The translations under genes and the position numbers were made by a program. The notes beneath the pieces were generated by a model. That model made no database searches and was not told the origin of the DNA. It saw only the letters and a program-made list of their open reading frames with translations. Of a stretch of 64,000 bases of DNA, positions 1-12,261 are shown piece after piece. Numbering within the stretch: the first letter of the stretch is position 1; each line of letters begins with the position of its first letter. Source of the DNA: Glaciozyma antarctica PI12 (Eukaryota; Basidiomycota; Microbotryomycetes; Kriegeriales; Camptobasidiaceae); assembly GCA_002917775.1 (NCBI GenBank), contig KZ627154.1, forward strand, positions 1 to 64,000, in the 5' to 3' direction.

Positions 1-119
1 CCTAACCCTAACCTAACCCTAACCCTAACCCTAACCCTAACCCTAACCCTAACCCTAACCCTAACCCTAACCCTAACCCTAACCCTAACCCTAACCCTAA
101 CCCTAACCCTAACCCTAAC
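1..119. repeat. Telomere tract, CCCTAA repeats
   Basis: About twenty tandem CCCTAA units (TTAGGG on the other strand) start at the first base, with a few shortened CCTAA units at the very tip. The C-rich strand reads 5' to 3' into the window, as expected for the left end of a chromosome. The tract decays into variant units (GTAACCC, GCCTAA) up to about base 145, the usual junction between telomere and unique sequence. Confidence 0.97.
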
Positions 120-1341
120 GTAACCCTAACGAGCCTAAGCCTAAGTAGGCCGTTCACAACAAGTTGACCCTCTCGTGGCCAGTCTTTACTCCACGGCCGC
201 TCGTTTTTTTGCAGTGCTTCTTCTTGCGACCTCTCCCATGGATTGCTAACTTTTATCAACGCCAGCAAGCCGCGTTTTTGAGCCCCGTACCGTCGTGACT
301 CCAACCAGCTGTTCCAAGTTGGTTGAGCTGCTCAGACTTCTCAGTTCAAGCCCAGCAAGGCTCGCTTTTTGCGCCAGATTGTTCCGAGGCTTCAGAGTGG
401 GTTCCTCCTCTGCCGGTCATCTGTCTCCTTCCTGCCTCGGCTTGCTTGAAGTCTTGCAGAGTGAGAGAGAGAAACTCGCTGCCCCAAACAAATGTTGAGA
501 ATTCTCTCTCCCGCTGCCTGCGCCCCGCACCGTCGATAGGATCAGCTCATTGTTGTCACGGTTGTAGAAGCTTCAAATCATTGAAAAAAAGCTCCGCGGG
601 GAAGAGAAAGAAGATTGAGATTTGATCGAGACGAGGTCCGTGCGCAGTCAACTCGAGTTTCTTCTTCGTCGTCCTCCTCTCGTCTCCTCCGCCTCCATCC
701 CCTCCCTCCGCCCTGACCCTCTCCCTCTCCCGTTCCATCCCTCTCCGCCTCTCCCCTCCTCCGACCTTCCAGCGCCCGCTCAGCTCCTCCACACTCCCCC
801 GCCCAGCTTTGTGAGTCCTGGATTCGGTTTCAGAGGTCGCCGTTGGAGGGAACGGGGAGGCTAGGACGCCAGGAGCTACGGTCAAGCTTGGGAGACAGCT
901 GATGTGCTACCTGAGGTGCTGGAGAGGTCAGGGGAAGCAGGACCAGCTCCAGCGAAGTTTTCGTTCCCCCTCGTGATCTCTGCACTCTAGCTCTGCACGA
1001 GCGCCTGGGAGTAAGGGAAGCAACGCTGAGCAGCCCGTTGTGCCCCGTTGGCCTTTTCAGGAGTTCTGCCAGGTGCAGGAGCTGTTCTAGCAGCGACGGC
1101 GGACAATCTTGTTGTTTTCTCGAGGTCTTCGAAGGGGTGAATTAAGGCAGGCTTGAAGCTGGCGCGGCGTGCAGGTCAGCACAGCGTGTGGCGCACCGCT
1201 TAGCTGGAACGCAACGGGCTCCCTGAGAGCCAGGCCGCTGCTCCAGCTCTCACGCTCTGCCAGCCCTCCTTCCTGCAGCTCCTCTCCGCTCCTCGCAACT
1301 CGTTAGCTAACCTCTTCCCTCCCTCGCGCAGTTCTTCCAGT
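120..1341. other. Subtelomere and PRMT1 upstream region, no gene seen
   Basis: After degenerate telomere-like units there is about 1.2 kb of unique sequence. Open frames here look like chance frames with no family features. A pyrimidine-rich stretch at about 660-800 resembles the CT-rich promoters and leaders of this genome. No Y'-like helicase, satellite or transposon was recognised. Confidence 0.6.
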
Positions 1342-2934
<1,593 letters not shown>

Positions 2935-3190
2935 TCATAGTCTCGGGGATTGCGAGGGGAGGAGGACGACGCGCGCTATTACGCCGACATGTGCAATTAA
3001 CCTGCCGCCATTTGGTAGACTTGTTACTCCACGCGCCGTCGCTTTTCTCCTCGCCGCCACTGCTTCGCCGTTGCCGACCCACTCGTTCTCAGCTCGAGCC
3101 TAACCGCATCGCCTCCTCGCCACTCTCACTCTCTCTCCGCTCTCTCACCTCAAGGCGACTCAACGAGTGTCTATGTTCATTCCACGCCGT

Positions 3191-4938
3191 CTAATACCCC
3201 TCCAACAAAGCCCACCTCAGCCTCCCCGCCACCGTCCACGCCTTGAGCGGCTCGATCGGATCCCACTTGGCTCCCTTCCCCGGCGGTTCCATCTCCCCAT
3301 CCCCTCCTTTCCCGATCATCCACTCGTACTCCTGCCTCCCATACCTCGCCGCCACGCTCCTCGTCTGAAACACCAGCGAACGAATATCTGCATCGTTCTC
3401 GACTTCCTTCGGTACCGAGGCTGGTAGGGAGGTCTTTGGGGGCGGAGGGACTGAGCGAAGGAAGTACGCGAGCCCGAAATCGAGGCATCGTTTGAGCGCA
3501 TGATTTTCCGCTTCCCAAACATCGACGAGCTGCGCTCCACCGGGCGCGTACCGCCGTACATTCGTCGCGAGGTCAGCGAGGAAGGTGAGAGGCTCGAGTT
3601 CGAAGGCGGTATAATGGAACGAGGTGGGCCGGACGACTTCCCAGATGGGTACGCCTTGGGGGTCGATGCGCGAGGAGAGGCCTTTGGTGTGGGCGGGGGA
3701 GGGGAAGAAGACTCCTGCGACGATGGCGTGGGCTTCGAGGGATCGGTTGAGAGCTACAAGGTGTGTGACGAGTCTGCGTGCACATTGTCAGCTTGACCTG
3801 CGACTGGGATGAAGTGGAGGGAGGGCGCACTGGATGTGGTAGTGCGTGGCGATGTTGTTCTTGCGAGCGGCGCCTTTGGTTCCGACTTCGTGGTGCTGAA
3901 GAAAGTCGACGTGGCACGAGAGCCAGGCGTGCATGAAGGGGTGGGGAGAGATTGGCGAAGGGGGTGGAGGGAGGAGAGGGAGGACTTGGGAGATCATGAT
4001 GAGGGTTCGGACCTGCGCGCGTTTTGAAGATTAGCGAGAGTGAGGGACGTAGGTAGGAGAGACGAACGTGGAGAAGTCCTTCGGGTCGGTTGACCGACTT
4101 GAGCTGCGAGCCTCGAATATACTGGCCGTAGCAGACCTCGGGGAGCATCCTGCGTCGAGCGAGCAAAGGTCAGCTCTCGCAGCGCGAGGAAGGAATGGCG
4201 AGGCACTGACGCCGTCGCTGGATCGCCGAAGAACACCCATAGAAGCTTGTGCGCCTTGACTGCGTACTGGTGAAAAGAAGTTAGTTCCCTCCAGCGAGGT
4301 CTCTCGAGCGAGCGTGAGCGCACCTGCTCTGCATTCGCGGGGTCGTGCTTGACGCCGAAGTGATAACCCAACGCCAGCAAGAAGACTTTCGAGCAAACAT
4401 CTCCAACCTCAGCAGACTGCGTCGCTCCTGCGTTATCTACCTCGCGCGCGTCAGCTCCGACAAGTCAGACTCCGCCAGCGACGACGCACCGTTGGTCCGC
4501 TTCCCATCGATCCGGCTCCACTCGACCTGGTCCTGCCAGTCGAGCTCCGTAGCTCCAGGGTGCTTCTTGACGTAGTCCTGAACCTGCTTTTGGTTCGCGA
4601 AGAAGTGAGGCGCAAAGCTCAAGAACGCGTGCGGTCCTGCGAAACGCAATTGAGCTCCTCCTCCCTCGCCAACACAGAACGAACGCACCTCCAGGTCCAT
4701 AACGCTTTGAGAACGTAACGCTGTGAACCTTTTCATCGACCATGACCTTCTTGAGCAGCGTGCGAAGGAGGAAGAGCGCCTTGGCGTTCTTGGGGAGTCG
4801 GTCGCGGAGTTCGAAGAGGTAGGCGGGGTGGAGGTGAACGAGTGGCTGGGAGAACTGCTTTGCGCTCGTGTTGGGTGGTAGGCGAGGCTGGGGGAAGGGG
4901 TTCGAGGGGGAAGGGCGGGGAGGGACAGGGGGAGCCAT
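3191..4938 (-). CDS. Unrecognised multi-exon protein
   Basis: I do not recognise the family. The start MAPPVPPRPSPSNPF lies at 4936-4938 and the reading continues through about seven exons joined by 50-70 nt introns to ...RLRWALLEGY and stop. The N-terminus is Pro-rich. It is followed by an alpha-helical region (FELRDRLPKNAKALFLL, KAHKLLWVFFGDP), a His-rich stretch (HAWLSCHVDFLQHHEVG) and a C-terminal region with AGVFFPSPAHTKGLSS and IWEVVRPTSFHYTAFELE. No signal peptide or clear membrane segment. Codon choice and intron signals match neighbouring genes, so it is very likely real. It converges on PRMT1 (256 bp between stops) and diverges from SNX3. An in-frame upstream ATG also exists near 5010; the 4938 start was chosen because the proline-rich start directly precedes the conserved-looking part. 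Confidence 0.7.
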
Positions 4939-5674
4939 CTGGAGTGGGAGGTTAGCTTCGGCTGAAGGCGATTCGGGACAGGCGTCGGGACACGACCGCG
5001 CGCACTTCAAACATCTTCAACCACGTGCAGCCTCGTGGCCTTCGACAGGGAGCTGCACTGGGAGAACGAAGCGACGCGCGCGGAGAGCTCCACGACCGAA
5101 TGAAAGCTCGCGCTGGAAGAGACCTCGCTCCGACCGGCCAGCACGTAGGCTGCAAGCGCCATGGAGAGGTGCTGTTCAGCTCTTCCAGCCCTCACCGTTG
5201 TCGCCAGAGCTCGCAGCCAAGGGGAGCTGCTGCCCTTGGCGGACGCGACCCTCGTCTCGCTCGGCTTTCCCAAGAGAGAAACTAGAAGAGCGCCAACGCA
5301 GTTGAGCGTACTTCCAGCGAGGTATACTTTGCTGTGCGAAGCCGTCTTCCTGTCCCTCCTTGACCCCGAGCTACGCGCAGCTCCTCGCCCGCCCAGCCGC
5401 TCTTTGCTCCACCTCGAGTCCCCGAGCCCTAGAACCAGTGGTGCCACCCACCTTGATTCCGAGCTGCCAGCAGCTGTCGCTTGAAGCGAGAAGTCGTGTC
5501 GAAGTCGAAGCTGAGAGTGAGGTGCTATGAGGGCGAGTCGACTCGTAATCGAGGTAAGTGATTTACTTAATCTGAATTCGAGTTTGTAGTCTCCAATTTT
5601 CGAACTTGGGCGCTGCTGTTTCTCCCTCGTCGCCACTCCCCCGACGACGACTTCATCCTCAAACGACGACGACG
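4939..5674. promoter_or_regulatory. Divergent intergenic region
   Basis: This 736 bp lies between two divergent starts (the unrecognised gene and SNX3). No gene was seen. The SNX3-proximal part holds an AT-richer imperfect palindrome, TAAGTGATTTACTTA at about 5553-5567, next to GAATTCGAG, and a GACGAC-rich leader immediately before the ATG. A promoter role is inferred from position only. Confidence 0.4.
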
Positions 5675-7970
5675 ATGAACTCAGGAACCATCGCCCCCTC
5701 CTCAGGCCACTCCCCCTTTCAGCGCGCACCCCTACCCCCGTCCCACTCCTTCCACTCTTTCCCCTCGACGTCCTTCAACACCCCCTCCACCACTTCCCCC
5801 TACGTAACAGACCAGCAACCACCGCGCCGCGAATCTCCAGGTGGCAAGCCGGATGCACGAGGGCAGACGCTCGAGGAGATGTACAGCGCGCCGGAGAACA
5901 CGCTCGAGATTGAGGTGCGGGAGCCGAGGACGCAGGGTGAGTTGGCTTTGGGTTGCGCGCGGGTCGAGGTGACGATGGCGAGGACTGGGAGAAGCTTGGA
6001 TAAGACTGGAGAGGCCGAGCTGAGCAGGGGAAGGGCGGGCGAGCTTGTGCGGGTGAGGGTGGGACGCTGGCGGTCGACCCCGTGTTCGGCGGTGTGGAGC
6101 AGCTGTGCTCTCCGGTCGCGCATCTTCCCACACTCGTTAGACTGGCTGGGGGACGGTCGATGAAATTAGGATGCCGTTCGAAGAGCTGTCCATTCGAGAG
6201 GCCTCGTCGAAGGCCGCAGAGCTCAAGGAGAGTCCACCGGGAACGACAGAGCTTTCAGCGACCTCCTAGTTCCTTGTCCTTCCTCGACAAGGTTGCGGCC
6301 ACGATCGAGCCCTCAGGTGTTGCCCAGCTGAGCCGGACGGGGCCTTTGTGTGAGCGCGCCGCGAGCTATCGCAAGACCTAGGCACCGACCGCGTTGGTGC
6401 CACACCGCTTTCTGGCCAGCGTACCAGACCTGAAGCGCCTCGCGAGCCTTCCCTGAGCGGTTTCAACCTCGGACGAGCTGCGCGAGACCACCAGACCGGT
6501 TCTCGCGACCTCGTCTATCGAGTGTGGCGTACTGCCCAAGGACGTTCAGTACCCGCAGGCACCTGTCGCAGGTGCGGCTCCGTGATCACGCGAGCTTCGG
6601 AGGTGGCTTGAGCAGCGGATTCGCTGTTCGAGGCTCTTTCGCTGATCTGGGCGCACAGCGGGCCGCCCTGTTCCTCGAGCGATGAACCACGGCACGAACA
6701 GGCTATAACACCGACCATCCCTGTGATGCGCGAGTGGGAAACGCGACGAGCGACGACGAACTGCGTTCTGAAGGGCGGTGAATGGGTTCATTGTCGCTGG
6801 TTCGCTGAGTTCGCGGCGGATAGCGCCTACATCGAACCGTACACTACGGGTCCAAAAGGCGGTACTTTCCGACGCCCCGCGTGCTGGTGGAATAAACTGG
6901 ATTAGCTTTGGGCAGCAGCGAGAAGGAAGGCACGAGCGGGGACTTGCGCGGTCGCTGGAACGGATCGTTGATCTTGCTCCAGGGCCTGTGTAGATGTCCC
7001 TCGTTTCGTCTTTCCACTCGGTTCCAGAATCCTCTCTGATGTCTCCTGGCTGAGTCGAGCGAAGAGAGGCTCTGCTGGAACGGTCACAAAACCGCTCCTC
7101 GCGGGTTGCTCTGACGTTGGACCCGTTCTTCGCCAGGAGTCCCAGCTTGTAGCGAGACAGCCTATAACGAGGCAGAGATGACTTGTTGGGAGGCGCTCTT
7201 AGCAGCAAGCGCGTCGGTGAGGTTGAGCAGCTCCGGTGCTGCAGTGGCACTCGTGTGTCACTGTCGGAAGGAGCCTGAGCCCTCGCTCTCGACACATTAT
7301 TCTGAGTGAGAAGCAGTGGCTTGACGACCGTCTGCTCGTGTAGCAGTGTCTTGTTGACACGGAGACACCTCTCCGCCGTCTCAGTCGCTTGCTCCTGCTT
7401 CAAAAGGACGGTCGATTAGCTCGCGCCCTCCTGCTTTCCGCTATTCTACGGTTTCTGGAACCCAGCAGCTAACGATCCTCCTCTTCGCAGAGTTTGGACG
7501 CAAGATGTACACCGACTACGAGATCATGTGCCGAGTGCGTCTCCCTCCCCTCTCATCCGAAGCTCTCCAACGCTCCCTCGCAGACCAACATCCCCGCCTT
7601 CCGCGTTCGCTACTCTTCCGTCCGTCGTCGCTACTCCGACTTTGAGGCCTTCCGCGACATCCTCGAGCGCGAGAGCACCCGCGTCAACATCCCTCAGCTC
7701 CCAGGAAAGGTTTTCAGCGGACGGTGCGCTCTCTCGCTTGACGAACGAGCGCAAAGGCTGACGGGCTGCGTAGGTTCTCGGACGAAGTGATCGAGGCACG
7801 ACGCGAAGGACTCGAGAGGTTTCTCCAGATCGTCGCAGGCCATCCTCTCCTCCAGGTCCGTACTCTCGTCCCTCGCTTCGCCACCGCTGACACTCCCTCA
7901 CACGCAGACCGGATCGAAAGTGCTCTGCGCGTTCCTCCAGGACCCCAGCTGGAACAAAGACAATTATTAG
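5675..7970 (+). CDS. SNX3: Sorting nexin 3 (PX domain, retromer-associated)
   Basis: A PX-domain protein that binds phosphatidylinositol 3-phosphate on early endosomes and works with retromer in retrieval of cargo. Exon 1 (5675-5936) gives a Ser/Pro/Thr-rich start and [20 protein letters not shown], the conserved SNX3 lead-in. Later exons give [33 protein letters not shown] (the RRYSDFE phosphoinositide-binding motif), [14 protein letters not shown] and end ...[10 protein letters not shown]. Donor after CAGG and acceptor before AGTTTGG restore Glu across intron 1, so the splice is well supported. That intron is 1554 nt, while the later ones are about 60 nt. An in-frame ATG at 5606 exists, but the 5675 start fits the family better. 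Neighbour downstream is convergent. Confidence 0.93.
5937..7490 (+). other. Giant first intron of SNX3 (1554 nt)
   Basis: Canonical ends (GTGAGT...CTAAC...CTTCGCAG) enclose 1.5 kb of unique sequence. The longest open frames inside are Arg/Ser-rich and look like chance frames. It contains two modest hairpins: arms GGCACCGAC/GTTGGTGCC at 6381-6401 (one mismatch, 3 nt loop) and GCACCTG/CAGGTGC at 6559-6575. No transposon, tRNA or snoRNA box pair was recognised. Confidence 0.75.
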
Positions 7971-8228
7971 GGAAATCGTCCCTTTCGTACCTCCCCTTTT
8001 CGTCGTGCAGTCTCCCCCTTCTTTCAGTTCCTTCTTCCCATCTTCCCTGCCTTTGTTTATTGTGCAACTCCGTCACCATGATTCGCGAGCGCAGGGGAGC
8101 AGGAGAGCAGAAGGAGCGACGGAGCGAGCGAACGACCTTCGTAAACACGACAAATGCAAATCGACAGCGAAAGCCCCGCCCGCACGACTACCCCATGAGA
8201 TCCTCTATCCTCCTCCTAAATCATCGAC

Positions 8229-11200
8229 CTAACTCTCCCTCTCCAAATCCTCCTCATCGACCTCCCTCCGAACGCCCACGAACCCTCCCGACTGCTCCAA
8301 GATCCTCGGCGACGCAGCCCTCGACGACGGCCTCGATCCCACGACGGCCGAATCGCCCGCTTGAGCATTGAAGATTTCCTCGTCTGACTTCTCGCGCGAC
8401 TTGCCTTTCGAGCTGGTCGAGGGAAGACGGGGGAGGTCGACCCAGACGGAGTCGAAGCCGAGGACAGAGCGATCCCAAGCGCCTGTGCGGTCGCCCTCCC
8501 TAGCCCAACCGAGAGCGCGGAAGACGAGTCCAGCGGCTGTGCGGGAGGTCAGCAAGAGCGCGTAGGAGAAAGGTGGGGCGAACCTCGAGCGAAGATGCTG
8601 CCGTCCATGATGTCGGTTCCGGGGAGTGAAGAGACGTAGATCCCCGGCGGCGAGTCGCCAAAGTGCGTCGCGGCGAACGCAAGCGTACGGATGACCTGCG
8701 TGCGCGAGATTAGAAGGCCTTCTTCCAGAAGTTCCGCAAGAGAAAGCTCACCTTCGCAAGGTGATCGTCCGTGTGATCCGACGCCGAAGCCACGAGCGCA
8801 GGCCAAGGGCTAACCTCTGACGGCGACTCGACGACCTTATCCACAACCTGCTCCTCGCCATACACCTCCTTCCCATTCTCCCCCAGGATGACGACCTCGC
8901 CGACCGAGGGGCGAACCTTGCCCTCGTCGTTGACGCTCGGCGTCACTGCTTCCTCTCCTGCGTTTGGATCTAGCGCTGCGCGCTCCTTGAGAGCTCGTGC
9001 GATGGCGCCAGGCGCGAAGGAGGGGAGAGTAGGAGGGCAGGGGTACGCCGTTGCGGCCATGAGGACGTCCTTAACGAAGAGGTTCGGGCTGCGAGATCTT
9101 CGTCAGTCTTTGTGCGCGCGAGGGGAGAAGAGTCGACTTACCGACCACGCGAGACCCAGTAACTCACCATGACGCGGAAGTGCGAGTGAAGGAGGTACGG
9201 TCGAAGGTGTGGCGAGACCGCTTCGAGGAGCGTAGGGAGGAAGAGGACCGACGTGAGGCCGTGCATGCTGCGAGACGGAAGGTAAGCTACTGCCATCGCA
9301 CTCGGCGAAACGAAACGCACAGGAAGAAGTCCATCTTGACCTCGGCGTAACCCGGCCTCGTCGACGCCGCCAGAATCACCTACTCGCTTCATCAGCTCCA
9401 TCTCCACTCCCTCCCAAGCTCAAACTCACCGTCGCCATCCAAAAGAGCTCCTCGCACTTCTCGACAATCTCTTCCCAACTCGGCACCGCCGTCTGCCCTC
9501 CTTTGCGCATATCATCATCCCACTCGCGCCCCGCATCCCCCTCGAACCTCCACTCCTCGCACCACCTCTTGATCCTCGCTCCCCTCTTCTCAAGCGCCTT
9601 ATCCATCCTCGGGAAGTCATCAATCTCATTCGCCGCTCCCGGCGCCAGCTCTGGATCATGCAAGATGCGTTCGAGGATCGTGAACCCACTCAGTCCCTCC
9701 CTCGGACTCCTCCATTCACGCGGTAGGGCCGCAGAAGCCTTCCTGAAGGTTTCGCCGCCGGCGGTAGGGAGGAGACCGATCATGGAGGAGGTGTCGAACC
9801 TGAGGGAGGAGAAGGCGTTGGTGAGGGTCGATTGGAAGGAGCTAGGGCGGGGAGAGGGTGGGGGCCAAGGGGCGTCGAAGAGGGCGTGAACGCGGGGAGA
9901 GTGTACGGCGCATTGTGCGAGTCCTGCAGCGTGTTTATGAGTGGTCAGGCAGTGAAGGAGCTGCGAAGGACGAACCTTCTGTGACGAGGGCGTCGAGGCC
10001 GAACTCGACTCCGTGACCGATGTGAATGAGGGGGTGGATCGCACCGCTCACGGCTCTGCAGTCGTCGCCGTCAGCGAGGGCCGTCGAGAGGAGCAAGAGG
10101 GAACTGACCGAGTGAGCATCTCGCCTTCACCGCCGAGGAGGTACTTTTCGATCGCAGGGACGGCGCTGCTTTTGCGTCCGGCGTACTGGCTCGACGTAAG
10201 AGGGCGCACAGATACGGCAGCGTTGAAGAAGACGAGGTAGTTGGGGTAAAACCTGGTGTCGTGCGTGAGCTTCTCTCGTCATGCGCAAATGAGGTAGGAC
10301 GAACCGTTCGTCACCGAGGTAGTATGTCCAATTCGCATCCGTGATCTCAAAGGGCTGGAGAGGGAGCATAGGTTTCTGCGCCATGTGGTGAGTTGAGGAG
10401 CTCGCGGGTGTCGATTGTGGAGGACGCACGACGTCGGCGCTCTCGAGCTCGTAAATGTCGGCGAGAAGTTTCGGTCCAGCACCGAGAGAGTAAGCGGCGA
10501 GCACTGCAGAACGAGGTCAGTTGCTGGGGCGAGTCAGGGAGCCTCTCAAGCGCACGATGGTGAGAGAGGTGGTTGTGGAAGCCCTGTGGCAGAGGAATAA
10601 GTACGTGGTGGCGAAGCAGGGGCTCGGGGGACGTACCTCGTCGTTCGTAAAGGTGTGGTTGCTGCGAGGGAGGAGTCGTTAGTCGGCTCAGGTACCTCGG
10701 AAGAAGGGAGAGCTCGTACTTGATGTGGTTCTCCTGCGGGGGAGAGCAGAGCGGTCAGCTACTGTTTCATCATCAAGATTCGCTGGAACGATCAGCGCAG
10801 AGCAAGGCGCACACTCGCGCAAAACAGCTCTTCTCCTGCAAGCTGGCCCTGGCTGTTCCAGGAGCGTACCAAGAGGTGTGAGAGGGTTACGCCGCGACAT
10901 CAACAGCTTATCTAGCTCTGCTCGCGAGGAGCAGCGCTGGAGACAGGCAGGGGTCGCCTGCGTTGCCCCTCCAGTCCAGCTCCCAGGTGCGGGGCTCGCG
11001 GCTCGTTGAGCGAATCGCGCGCTCCCAAAGGTTGCGGTAGTCCCTTCGTATTCAGCCGTCCTACCGACTGCCTCCCCTCGCATGCTTGACGCGTGAGACG
11101 ACTGCCGGGAGACGCGCAGGAGACGACGGGGAAGTGGACTCCTCCCGCGTGCTCGGTACCAGCTCTCCCCTCCAGGTGTTCCTTCGCCATCGAGTGGCAA

Positions 11201-11696
11201 AGCTGGATCTTCACGTCTGCAGCAAGAGGTCCCACTCAGCTCTGTTGAGCCGAGCAAGCTCCTCTCGCTTGAGCGCGCCTATCACGCTCGGCCCCATCGG
11301 TTCGACCTCCCACCGCGCCAGCAGCAGCTCGCCAGCCTTCGCCGACCAGCTCAGCTTCTCCCCCATCTCCTCAGCACACTCTCCTGCGCACCACGCTGTC
11401 CACCCCCCTAGCTCGCGCCCCAGCCAACCCCCACAAACCGACGTCACACTCTCACTCACTCTCAAGCAATCCCTCAACACCTTCTTGCTCTCCCAGCTCC
11501 TCCCCAGTCCTCCAAGGACTCCCGTGCCAGGCTGTCCGACGTCTCCAAAGAGTGCGATAGGATCCATTGAGCGAGGGGCGAATGCGGGTGGTCGGTTCAT
11601 TGATGGCGAGGAGGGAGGAGGGGAGCGGGAGGGGGAGGGCGGGTAGGAGGGGGAGGAGGTGGGGAGGAGTGGACCTTTGGAGGGGAAGGGCGCCAT
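8229..11696 (-). CDS. Questin oxidase-like protein (AflY family)
   Basis: Resembles the questin oxidase/AflY family (Pfam Questin_oxidase), which includes Baeyer-Villiger-type enzymes that open polyketide rings. Recognised from spliced blocks on the minus strand: [40 protein letters not shown] (the family HNHLxHHLLAxYALGA motif), [12 protein letters not shown], a [17 protein letters not shown]-type block near 10000-10080, [15 protein letters not shown] and [10 protein letters not shown]. The N-terminal exon (start 11696, [12 protein letters not shown]) and its junction across a 481 nt intron are uncertain: the obvious donor and acceptor are out of phase, so a small extra exon or an indel is likely. 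Such proteins also occur outside polyketide clusters in basidiomycetes. No synthase gene is near, so substrate and role are unknown. Confidence 0.75.
10734..11214 (-). other. Enlarged intron region in the questin oxidase-like gene
   Basis: About 480 nt separate the first exon (ending WDLLLQ) from the exon starting ENHIKYEL. The rest of the gene has introns of about 50-80 nt. Reading phase does not match across the simplest splice, so a short exon may lie inside. No repeat or known element was recognised. Confidence 0.45.
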
Positions 11697-12133
11697 CGTT
11701 TGAGGCGTAGGCGAGAGTGAGGAGGAGAGGAGGAGGCCGAAGGGTCAGGCTGGGCGCGCACGCGGGAATCGACTTTGGGCGCGAGCGAGTTCGTCTTCGA
11801 CTTGACGGGGATGGTAGAGCAGCACTCATTACGTTGCTTACTGCCTTACTTCGGCTTTGAAAATGACTACAGAAATCGCTATAAAGTTAACAAGTCCAGG
11901 CGGAATTTCCGGCCACACTCCGCTCGCGGAATAATCCTCGTCATCAGCGAGAAGACGATGTTTTTGACGCTCGTGAATCTATGGAAGAGAGGAGTGGTAA
12001 GCGTTACTTTCCAGGGGAGGAATGCGGCGGCGGTGGCGGGAACGCGGAGCCAATATGCGTCTGAAGGGAGCGTCGCAGTACTCGCAAGCACCACCGACCT
12101 TCTCCCCCATTTGACAGCTAGGCAACGGCCGCA

Positions 12134-12238
12134 AAGCTTTCGACCCCCCTCTACATCGGCAGGAGCTTCCACGAGCGCTACAGGATGTCTCCTAGTGCCC
12201 TCATCCCGCTGTTTAAATGGACGACTATCAGGCGGTAG
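12134..12238 (+). mobile_element. Possible PIF/Harbinger-like transposase scrap
   Basis: A 34-codon frame reads ...RSFHERYRMSPSALIPLF... and then stops. The F-x-x-x-[YF]RMS-x-x-[AT]F-like pattern resembles the N-terminal region of PIF/Harbinger DNA transposases (compare FxxxYRMSxxAF in fungal members). No DDE catalytic region, terminal repeats or target-site duplication was found around it, and a stop lies just upstream in the same frame. It could be chance. Confidence 0.2.
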
Positions 12239-12261
12239 CGAAGTGTTTGCGACACTTCGCT
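12237..12261. repeat. Perfect 10 bp inverted repeat (hairpin)
   Basis: Arms AGCGAAGTGT and ACACTTCGCT flank a 5 nt loop (TTGCG). There is no T-run after it. Function unknown. Confidence 0.8.

Noticed and set aside
6546-7403. 285-codon open frame on the minus strand inside the SNX3 intron
   Set aside because: Arg/Ser-rich with no family features; lies wholly in a well-supported intron and looks like a chance frame in GC-rich DNA.
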